A stretch of 20,301 nucleotides of DNA from the NCBI GenBank assembly GCA_017550445.1, contig JAFZOV010000135.1:1-20301 (forward strand), written 5' to 3'. Positions 4,707 through 11,987 of the stretch are shown here, piece after piece. The position numbers were made by a program, and so were the translations under genes. The notes beneath the pieces were generated by a model that saw nothing but the letters and a program-made list of their open reading frames with translations, searched no databases and was not told where the DNA came from. This DNA comes from Fibrobacter sp. GTDB taxonomy: Bacteria > Fibrobacterota > Fibrobacteria > Fibrobacterales > Fibrobacteraceae. The first letter of the stretch is position 1. Each line of letters starts with the position of its first letter.

Positions 4707-7349
4707 ATGGTGATTGGTTTTAAGACTACGGCAATGCTCGCCTGCACGGCAGCGATTTTCGGGCTCGCGCAGCCCTCCTTCGCGGCGGACCGCCAGATGG
4801 AAAGGCTCACACGCGGCGTTCTGGTTAGCAACGTCGGTACGGGCGTGCTTGTGAGCTGGCGCCTGCTCGGTACGGAGTCCCCGGATACCGAGTTCAACCT
4901 GTATCGCGATGGCGAGAAGATTGCGACCATCGCGAAAAACGCGGGCACGAACTACCTCGACAAGGACGGCAAGACGACTTCCAAGTATACGGTGGCTGCC
5001 ATTGTGAATGGCAAGGAACAGGCTGCGCAGGGCGTTTCCGTGGTGCTCGACAAGACGGTCTCGAACAGCGGGAAATCTTTCCCGTATAAGACTATCAAGC
5101 TCGAGGTTCCTGCGGCGCAGACCATGCCCGATGGCGAAAAATGCACTTACACTCCGAACGATATGAGCGCGGCCGACCTTGATGGCGACGGCGAATACGA
5201 ACTGATTTTGAAGTGGGACCCGAGCAACGCGCACGACAACTCGCAGACGGGTTACACGGGTACGGTCTTCATCGATGCGTACAAGCTGGATGGCACGCGC
5301 CTGTGGCGTATCGACCTGGGCAAGAACATCCGCGCGGGTGCGCACTACACGCAGTTCCAGGTTTTTGACTACGATGGCGACGGCAAGGCCGAGATGATTG
5401 TGAAGACAGCCGACGGCACGATTGACGGTACGGGCAAGGCCATTGGCGACAAGTCGAAGGATTACCGCAGCACGGCGGGTACGATTCTCGACGGTCCTGA
5501 ATACCTGACGGTGTTCCGCGGTTCTGACGGCGGTGAAATCACGACGATTGAATACGTTCCGAGCCGCAACATCAACAAGCATGAGAAGGGCAAGAACGGC
5601 AAGGGCTACTGGGGCGACAACTACGGTAACCGCTGCGAACGCTACATTGCGGCGACGGCCTACCTCGACGGCGTACACCCGAGCGCGATTTTCATTCGCG
5701 GGTACTATTCCTCTTCTTACGTAGTGGCGTACGACTTTGACGGCAAGACGCTCAAGCAGCGCTGGTACCACAAGTCCGAAGATCCGGGCCAGGGCCTTTA
5801 CGAACAGGGCAATCACAACATTGCTGTGGGCGATATCGATAACGACGGCTACGACGAAATCGTGTTTGGCGGTGCAACGCTGAACAGTGATGGAACGGTG
5901 CGTTTCAGCACGCAGTTGGGTCATGGAGATGCGGGCCACCTGGGTGACCTGGATCCCGACCGTCCGGGGCTTGAATTCTGGGATGTGCACGAACACACGG
6001 ACGCGCAATACACCGAAGAAATGCGTGGTTCCGATGGAAAGGTTTACTGGGGTACTCCGCAGCCTGCATCGGGCGGTGTGGACAATGGCCGTGGCATGGC
6101 GGCGGATATCGATTCCGAATACCGCGGTTACGAAGTGTGGTCGAGCAAGGGTGGCGGAATGAAGACCGCGACGGGCAAGGCAATCGGTTCGCCTTCTGTG
6201 TCTACGAACTTCCGCATATACTTTGACGGCGACGTGCAGGACGAGCTCTTGGATGGCGCATTCGTGACCAAGTTTAATTCTTCGTCGAAAAAGTCGGAAA
6301 CTTATTTTGACGGCCCGACGGCTCTTGGTGCTGCTGGCTGCAATGGTACCAAGAATACTCCAAGCCTCGTGGCCGACCTCTTCGGCGACTGGCGCGAAGA
6401 ACTCGTGGTGCGTTCTGAGAAGGACCCGACGACGATGTACATCATCTCGACTCCGGTAACGAGCGAACACCGCGTGTACACGCTGATGCACGACGCCACT
6501 TACCGTGTCGCAGTTGCATGGCAGAATACGGCCTACAACCAGCCTCCCCATATTGGCTACTACCTGCCCGACATGGTGAAGGCGCTCAAGCAGCCGAGCG
6601 TGTTCTTGGCGGGTGAGGAGCCGGCCCCTGCCGATACGACCCCGGTGGTGAACAACGGAAAGTCCGAACTGGATGCATCCACCCCGAAGGATGGCATCGG
6701 CTGGACTCAAAGCGATAACGAAGGCTTCCTCAAGAACGGCTACTATAATTTTGACAATTCGCTTTCTAGTTACGGCACCTGGGAAATCTTCTCGAAGACC
6801 GAGGCTAAGACTACTCTTACGGTACGCTTCACCAATGGTGGCAACGATTCCCGCAACATGACGCTTACCGCGAACGGGAAGTCGGTCGGGACAATCACGT
6901 TCCCCTCGACAGACGCTTCGTGGACCACGTATTCCGAAGCGAAGATTGATGTAAAGCTGGAAGCGGGCGTGAATACCCTGACGTTCAAGTCGCTCACGAG
7001 TGAGGGCGGCCCGAATTTTGACATGTTTACCTTCGGTATCGATGGTGTGGAATTGTATGACGGTACGCAGAAACTCGATGACGATTCCACGACTGCCTTG
7101 CCGGTCATTCCGTTCGTGGGAACCGTCTCGTTCAACCCCTCGACGGGTATGCTGTTTACGCCGCGCGCTGGCTTTGCCGAGGTTTATTTCTACGACATGT
7201 CCGGTGCGATGCGCATGGGAATTTCTAGGAACGTGTCGGCTGGTGCAACCACGTTTGCGCTTGACCGCGAACTGCTCCCGAAGGGCATGTACGTGGTGAA
7301 GGTCAAACTCGACGGCAAGCTTATGCTCGCGACTAGGACGGTGAAGTAA
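4707..7349 (+). CDS. Secreted rhamnogalacturonan lyase (PL11) with CBM35-like and C-terminal sorting-like domains
   Basis: An 880-residue secreted enzyme that should cleave the rhamnogalacturonan I backbone by beta-elimination. The signal peptide runs to about residue 26 (GLAQPSFA). Mature protein opens with RQMERLTRGVLV, then VSWRLLGTESPDTEFNLYRDG, the usual start of YesW/YesX-type PL11 lyases. The propeller region carries Asp-rich putative calcium loops (DLDGDGEYE near 157, DYDGDGKAE near 221, DIDNDGYDE near 376). It also has GQGLYEQGNHNIAVGD, LGHGDAGHLGDLDPDRPGLE and LFGDWREELVVRS, all typical of the family. Residues about 652-785 form a CBM35-like domain ending GGPNFDMFTFGIDGVEL. Residues 807-880 resemble a type A (T9SS-like) sorting domain with VYFYDMSG and LPKGMYVVKVKLDGK. 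It is first in a three-gene unit; its TAA overlaps the next ATG. Confidence 0.93.
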   Translation: MVIGFKTTAMLACTAAIFGLAQPSFAADRQMERLTRGVLVSNVGTGVLVSWRLLGTESPDTEFNLYRDGEKIATIAKNAGTNYLDKDGKTTSKYTVAAIVNGKEQAAQGVSVVLDKTVSNSGKSFPYKTIKLEVPAAQTMPDGEKCTYTPNDMSAADLDGDGEYELILKWDPSNAHDNSQTGYTGTVFIDAYKLDGTRLWRIDLGKNIRAGAHYTQFQVFDYDGDGKAEMIVKTADGTIDGTGKAIGDKSKDYRSTAGTILDGPEYLTVFRGSDGGEITTIEYVPSRNINKHEKGKNGKGYWGDNYGNRCERYIAATAYLDGVHPSAIFIRGYYSSSYVVAYDFDGKTLKQRWYHKSEDPGQGLYEQGNHNIAVGDIDNDGYDEIVFGGATLNSDGTVRFSTQLGHGDAGHLGDLDPDRPGLEFWDVHEHTDAQYTEEMRGSDGKVYWGTPQPASGGVDNGRGMAADIDSEYRGYEVWSSKGGGMKTATGKAIGSPSVSTNFRIYFDGDVQDELLDGAFVTKFNSSSKKSETYFDGPTALGAAGCNGTKNTPSLVADLFGDWREELVVRSEKDPTTMYIISTPVTSEHRVYTLMHDATYRVAVAWQNTAYNQPPHIGYYLPDMVKALKQPSVFLAGEEPAPADTTPVVNNGKSELDASTPKDGIGWTQSDNEGFLKNGYYNFDNSLSSYGTWEIFSKTEAKTTLTVRFTNGGNDSRNMTLTANGKSVGTITFPSTDASWTTYSEAKIDVKLEAGVNTLTFKSLTSEGGPNFDMFTFGIDGVELYDGTQKLDDDSTTALPVIPFVGTVSFNPSTGMLFTPRAGFAEVYFYDMSGAMRMGISRNVSAGATTFALDRELLPKGMYVVKVKLDGKLMLATRTVK

Positions 7350-9196
7350 TGGGAGCCTTTTCCAAAATCTGGCAGTCTGCCGTAATTGCTTCGATGGTCG
7401 CCGCCCCGATGGCTTTGGCGAAGGTGACCATCTACATGTGTGGTGACTCCACCATGCAGGACTGGGCCGAGGGCTACTGCCCCAAGCAGGGCCAGGGCCA
7501 GGATTTCCATTACTGGTTCGATATCAACAAGGCGGGCGTTGTGAACCGTGGCCAGGGCGGCATGGCTGCCGACGGCTACTACGACATGTTCTGGAAGCAC
7601 GGTTGCTCTGCGGGCAACTGCATTGTCGACAAGCTACAGGCGGGCGACTATGCCGTTATCCAGTTCGGCATTAACGACGTGAGCAAGAGCGACGAGGCCA
7701 AGTTCACTGTGGCGATGAGCACGATGGCGAAGGAAGCCCAGGCAAAGGGCGCGTATCCCATCATCATGAGCCCTATCCGCCGCTGCTATTACGATTCCCC
7801 GACGGCGATCCATAACAGCTACCGTGGTTACCCGGCCCGCGCGAAGGCGATTGCGGATTCCCTGAACATCCCGTTTATCGACATGAGCGAGATGGTCGCG
7901 AACTACATGATTTCGGTGGGCGAGTACTATGCGCAGCAGTTCATTTACAACTATGCGACGAGCGCGGAGTACAGCAACCTGAAGAGCGACCAGGCCGACC
8001 AGGTTCACCTGCAGATGAACGGTGCCAACGCCTATGGCCGTATTATTACCGAACAGATGCGTGCGCATTCCGACCCGTTGGTGAAAAAACTCGGCGACTA
8101 CATGGCCCCCATGTACCAGGTAAGCGTGAAGGTTTCGCCGGAGGGCGCTGCCGAGGCGACTTCGATAAGCGCTTATTACCCGCAGGGCATGACCGTAATG
8201 CTCAAAACTATCCCGAAGAGCGGCAAGAAATTCCTTGGCTGGTATGACGGGAACGGCAACAAGGTGAGTGGACAGGCGGTTTCTACAGTGAAGTCGCAGT
8301 ATATCTACACGTTTACCATGAAGGGCGCCGCGACGCAGTTTACCGCCGTGTATGAGGGCGGTACGGCGCAGAAGTACGATGGTGACGGCAAGGCCCTGAC
8401 CGCATTCCCGACGACGACCCCCAAGAGCCTCGATGACGTGACCTTCATCCCGTTTACCCCGATGGATGGCAGCGGCGAGTCGACCGTGGAAGTAGACAAG
8501 AACATCAAGAAGTACTTTGATGCCTACAAGCCGGATTCTGGCAATGGTTTTTCGGAAAACAACCACACGGGATTTACCGGCGAAGGCTTCTGGAATGTCG
8601 CGAACGAGAAGAATTCCTACGGTAGTTACCGCATGAAGTTCCCCGGCGCGGGCTACGTGACTCTTGCAGTCCGCTATTCGAACGGCGGCACGGCTGACCG
8701 CATGTTCAATGCTTACCTCGATCACGATTATTATGTCAGCGCTCCGCCTACAGGTAGCTGGGACACATGGGATACCGCCTACGTGGTGATGGATGCGCCG
8801 CTGGGCGAGGCTGACCTGCGCTTTATTTCGCTTACGAGTGACGGAGCCCCGAATATCGATGCCTTCGGGTTCAGCATCGACGGCGTGTGCCGCGTGAGTG
8901 AAGGCTGCCCCGAGGTCCAGGATTCCACGAAGGATACTACGGACACGAGCACCACCGTTTTGCGCAACAGGAGCCTTGCGGGCTTTGCCCTGCATGGCGA
9001 AACCCTGCGCCTTGCGGGTACGGATCGCGCAAACGTGAGCGTGTTCGATATGGGTGGCCGCCTTGTGGCGCGCGAAACCTTTGAAGGGATGGGCGAGGTG
9101 TCGCTCTCCCCGATGGTGAAGTCTGCCGGGCTCTACCGCGTCGTGGTGCACCAGGGTAGCGCGAAGTTTATTGCAACGTATGCGAAGGTGAGGTAG
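7349..9196 (+). CDS. Secreted CE12-type SGNH rhamnogalacturonan acetylesterase with CBM35-like domain (first copy)
   Basis: A 615-residue esterase expected to remove acetyl groups from rhamnogalacturonan so that the lyase can act. Signal peptide to about residue 24 (APMALA). SGNH blocks are all visible: GDST with nucleophile Ser34, GQGGMA (block II Gly), FGIND (Asn109), and DQVH (Asp217, His220). The repeat-like segment at about 255-335, with FLGWYDGNGNKV and FTAVYEGG, resembles the InlB B-repeat / Listeria-Bacteroides repeat. A CBM35-like domain follows (about 385-515, ending GAPNIDAFGFSIDGVC), then a Ser/Thr/Asp linker and a C-terminal sandwich (about 540-615, VSVFDMGGRLV, SAGLYRVVV). The ATG overlaps the lyase stop by 1 nt (TAATG), indicating translational coupling. 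The exact polysaccharide specificity is inferred from the neighbours. Confidence 0.87.
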   Translation: MGAFSKIWQSAVIASMVAAPMALAKVTIYMCGDSTMQDWAEGYCPKQGQGQDFHYWFDINKAGVVNRGQGGMAADGYYDMFWKHGCSAGNCIVDKLQAGDYAVIQFGINDVSKSDEAKFTVAMSTMAKEAQAKGAYPIIMSPIRRCYYDSPTAIHNSYRGYPARAKAIADSLNIPFIDMSEMVANYMISVGEYYAQQFIYNYATSAEYSNLKSDQADQVHLQMNGANAYGRIITEQMRAHSDPLVKKLGDYMAPMYQVSVKVSPEGAAEATSISAYYPQGMTVMLKTIPKSGKKFLGWYDGNGNKVSGQAVSTVKSQYIYTFTMKGAATQFTAVYEGGTAQKYDGDGKALTAFPTTTPKSLDDVTFIPFTPMDGSGESTVEVDKNIKKYFDAYKPDSGNGFSENNHTGFTGEGFWNVANEKNSYGSYRMKFPGAGYVTLAVRYSNGGTADRMFNAYLDHDYYVSAPPTGSWDTWDTAYVVMDAPLGEADLRFISLTSDGAPNIDAFGFSIDGVCRVSEGCPEVQDSTKDTTDTSTTVLRNRSLAGFALHGETLRLAGTDRANVSVFDMGGRLVARETFEGMGEVSLSPMVKSAGLYRVVVHQGSAKFIATYAKVR

Positions 9197-9198
9197 GG

Positions 9199-10959
9199 AT
9201 GAGGCGCGTTATCAAATTCCTTCTTGCTGGTCTTGTGTTCGCGGGTATTGCCGTGAGCGATTCTACGAACATTACGGTTTATGTAATCGGCGATTCGACG
9301 GTACAGACATATAATGCGAACGCTTATCCCCAGACCGGTTGGGGTCAGGTCCTCGGCAGTTTCTTTGATGAATCCCGCGTAAAGGTGGTGAACCACGCTC
9401 TTGGTGGCCGCAGTTCCAAGACGTTCATTCAGGAAGGCCGCCTGGAAACTGTCAAGAACAGCCTGCAGAAGGGCGATTTTGTGCTGGTGCAGTTTGGCCA
9501 TAACGACCGCTATTTTTCGGGCACTTCGCACAAGGATCGCATGGTCCCATTCGATTCGCTTGGTTATTGGCTGCAGCAGTATGTCGATGCCGCGAAGGCC
9601 AAGGGGGCGATTGCGGTTTTTGTGACGCCGATGAACATGAACATGGGTGCGAATGGGCGCAATATCTTTACCGAGTACGATGTTGTCGGCAAGATGCTCG
9701 AACTTGCCAAGAAGAACCAGATTCCCTATGTGAACCTGAATTCGAAATCCTACAATGCGTATAGCAAGAGCTGGAATGCCAACTACGTTTCGCGCTATCA
9801 GTTCAAGATGTTCTTGGCGGGGGAATACCCCAACTATGCCGCCGGTGTTACCAATGATGGAACGACACATTTCCAGGAATCGGGTTCCATTGCGCACTGC
9901 CAGTGGATTGCCGAGGAACTAGAAGACGCCCTCAAGAACGAAAGCTACATCTCTGCCGATGCCAAGACCGCTTTAACGCAACTTGTTGCAGGACTTAAGC
10001 CACGCTATGCGTTTACGGTCAAGGCGAATATTTCCAATTCTAACGGGCTGATTACGCATAACCAGCAACTGCCTGGTGGAGCACCGCTTACTTTGCATGT
10101 AAGCCCCGGTAGCTTTGGCAAAAAATTCCAGGGCTGGTACGATGACGACTGCAATAAGTTGACGGCGGATTCCAACTACTACGGGAAAACGACGCTGTAC
10201 CGTGCGGCGACTTACACTGCGGTGTTTGATGGCGGTCCGGCCTGTTCCCCGACGTCTCATGGCGAAGAAAATCCCGGCGAAAATCCGACTTCTTCGGGCT
10301 CGGAAGGCCCGCAGTCTTCAAGCTCGATAGACCAGAAGTTGTGCTTTGATGGTATTGCCGGTGCCGCCTGGCCGTCCCCGATAGACATGGCGAGCCCCGA
10401 GGTGGGCGATGGCTGGACCGAGACGAATCACCAGGGCTATACAGGCCAGGGTTTCTTCAATCTCGACAACAGCGCCACAAGCAAGGCTGTGTACAACGTA
10501 ACGTCTGACCAGTCGGCATCCAATGCCCGCGTGATGATTCGTTATTCGTTCTCGGGAAATGCAGACCGCGACATGAAAATCACGATAGACAACGGCACTT
10601 ACGATGTTACGTTCAAGTCGACGGGCGATTGGGACAAGTGGGATACCGTGTATATCGATGATGTGTGGGTGGATGCTCTCGATTTCAAGGTGACGCTTGC
10701 ATCTGCGACGGCGGATGGCGGCCCGAATATCGACATGATTGCCTTCGACATCAAGGGCGTGTACCGCACGGGTTGCAAGCCTGCCAAGGTCGAAAACGAT
10801 GTGGAAGCGTCTTCTAGTAGTACGACGCGCCTTGTGCAGAGGCCCGTGGAATCGCCGAGATTGCGTTTGGAAAGGGCGTTCAACGCGAAGGGACAGACCG
10901 TTCCCTCTGCAGGCGAGTCGCATTCGAATCTCCCGAGGGGGCGCTACTTCAACCATTGA
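9199..10959 (+). CDS. Secreted CE12-type SGNH acetylesterase with CBM35-like domain (second copy)
   Basis: A 586-residue paralogue of the preceding gene, 2 nt downstream of it. Signal peptide to about residue 20. SGNH blocks: GDST with Ser33, GGRSSKTF, QFGHND and DGTTHFQ (His224). It is closer to classical CE12 enzymes (RhgT/YesT-like) than the first copy. The acid-base pair is written D220-x3-H224 rather than the usual D-x2-H, so the catalytic Asp assignment is uncertain. An InlB-like repeat segment (about 268-350, FQGWYDDDCNKL) is followed by a Ser-rich linker (SEGPQSSSSIDQ) and a CBM35-like domain (about 380-525, GGPNIDMIAFDIKGVY). The C-terminal tail, ending LPRGRYFNH, is short and does not show the full sorting-type sandwich of its two partners. 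Likely role: a second deacetylase of different position or substrate specificity. Confidence 0.87.
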   Translation: MRRVIKFLLAGLVFAGIAVSDSTNITVYVIGDSTVQTYNANAYPQTGWGQVLGSFFDESRVKVVNHALGGRSSKTFIQEGRLETVKNSLQKGDFVLVQFGHNDRYFSGTSHKDRMVPFDSLGYWLQQYVDAAKAKGAIAVFVTPMNMNMGANGRNIFTEYDVVGKMLELAKKNQIPYVNLNSKSYNAYSKSWNANYVSRYQFKMFLAGEYPNYAAGVTNDGTTHFQESGSIAHCQWIAEELEDALKNESYISADAKTALTQLVAGLKPRYAFTVKANISNSNGLITHNQQLPGGAPLTLHVSPGSFGKKFQGWYDDDCNKLTADSNYYGKTTLYRAATYTAVFDGGPACSPTSHGEENPGENPTSSGSEGPQSSSSIDQKLCFDGIAGAAWPSPIDMASPEVGDGWTETNHQGYTGQGFFNLDNSATSKAVYNVTSDQSASNARVMIRYSFSGNADRDMKITIDNGTYDVTFKSTGDWDKWDTVYIDDVWVDALDFKVTLASATADGGPNIDMIAFDIKGVYRTGCKPAKVENDVEASSSSTTRLVQRPVESPRLRLERAFNAKGQTVPSAGESHSNLPRGRYFNH

Positions 10960-11042
10960 TTCTAGAGGGTCATCGCGTTCTTTGCGTGTCCTCGCTGTTT
11001 CAAAAATGTTGACTTTTTAATGAGCTGTAACGTGGACTTTTT

Positions 11043-11049
11043 TATATTT
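11043..11049 (+). promoter_or_regulatory. TATATTT box and GACTTTTT motifs before the TIGR02147 gene
   Basis: TATATTT ends 8 nt before the ATG at 11058, so transcription from it would give a very short or leaderless mRNA. TTGACTTTTTAA (11009-11020) and GTGGACTTTTTTAT (11032-11045) lie just upstream and resemble sequences at 4427-4505 before the rhamnogalacturonan operon. No standard -35/-10 spacing fits well. Confidence 0.25.
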
Positions 11050-11057
11050 CTGGTAGA

Positions 11058-11987
11058 ATGATTGATCTTTTTGAATATTTGAACTATCGCGAATTCTTGC
11101 GCGATGCGTACGAGGAACGCCATAGCAGCGACTGGCGCTTTAGCCACCGCTATATTGCCGAGCGTGCCGGTTTTGATGCGTCGATGTTCAACAAGATCTT
11201 GCAGGGCAAGCGCAACCTGACTGCCCGCCTGGTTTCTGTTTTTGCCGACATTTTCTGTTCCGATGCCCGCGAGAAGGCCTACTTTGCCGATATGGTCGCG
11301 TTTAACCAGGCGAAGAATCATTCCGAGAGCCGTCAGTATCTGGAAAAACTTGTGGCGACCAAGGAATGCAAGGTCGAAAATGTGGCCAAGGACCAGTTCG
11401 AGTATTTTGACAACTGGTACCATGCCGTTATCCGTGAACTGGTGACGTTCTACCCCTACGTGGGTGACGATGCCGCCCTCGGGCTCATGGTACGCCCGCC
11501 CATTACGGCAAGCCAAGTGAAGTCTTCGATAGCCCTTTTGGAACGTCTCTCGATGATCAAGAAGAATCCCGAGACGGGCTTTTACGAACAAACGCAGGGC
11601 CTGATTTCGAGCGGGTCGGAATCGTACAGCACGGCGGTGAATTCGTATATCCAGCAGAACCTGAACGTGGCGCAAGATGCCATGGACCGTTTTGACAGGG
11701 GAGAACGAAACCTCTCGACGCTCGCCTTTGCCTGCGATGAGCCTACTTATACGGAACTGGTCGAGATGGTGCGCCGTTTTCGCAGGGAAATCCTCGCGAA
11801 GGTTTCGCAGTGCCAAAAACCCAACCGCGTTTTCCAACTGGGGATGCAGCTTTTCCCGCTTTCGGACCCGTATCCGCCTCCCAAGCGCAGGGGTCGCAAG
11901 CGCCGCATTGCCGGCCTTGATGCCGCTGCCGGCGAAAACGAGGCAAATGCCGGAAATGGCGATGTGGAGGGTGTAGACAATGCTTAG
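11058..11987 (+). CDS. TIGR02147-family putative transcriptional regulator
   Basis: A 309-residue protein beginning MIDLFEYLNYREFLRDAYEE, the typical opening of the TIGR02147 family, a group greatly expanded in Fibrobacter. A helix-turn-helix-like segment follows (RYIAERAGFDASMFNKILQGKRNLT, about 32-56), then a helical domain with REKAYFADMVAFNQAK and YFDNWYHAVIRELV, and a second winged-helix-like block (ITASQVKSSIALLERLSMIKKN, about 153-174). The C-terminus is unusual: a proline-basic patch PPPKRRGRKRR (about 273-284) resembling an AT-hook, followed by an acidic Gly/Ala/Asn tail. Its last 8 nt overlap the start of the pectate-lyase gene, so it is likely a co-translated local regulator of pectin genes (inference). 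A TATATTT box lies only 8 nt before the ATG and no clear Shine-Dalgarno is seen. Confidence 0.88.
   Translation: MIDLFEYLNYREFLRDAYEERHSSDWRFSHRYIAERAGFDASMFNKILQGKRNLTARLVSVFADIFCSDAREKAYFADMVAFNQAKNHSESRQYLEKLVATKECKVENVAKDQFEYFDNWYHAVIRELVTFYPYVGDDAALGLMVRPPITASQVKSSIALLERLSMIKKNPETGFYEQTQGLISSGSESYSTAVNSYIQQNLNVAQDAMDRFDRGERNLSTLAFACDEPTYTELVEMVRRFRREILAKVSQCQKPNRVFQLGMQLFPLSDPYPPPKRRGRKRRIAGLDAAAGENEANAGNGDVEGVDNA

Noticed and set aside
4647..6710. 687-codon minus-strand ORF opposite the rhamnogalacturonan lyase gene
   Set aside because: Arg/Val/His-rich shadow of a GC-rich coding strand; the plus strand encodes a clear PL11 enzyme with a signal peptide.
7634..9151. 505-codon minus-strand ORF opposite the first esterase
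   Set aside because: Antisense shadow; the SGNH catalytic blocks on the plus strand are complete.
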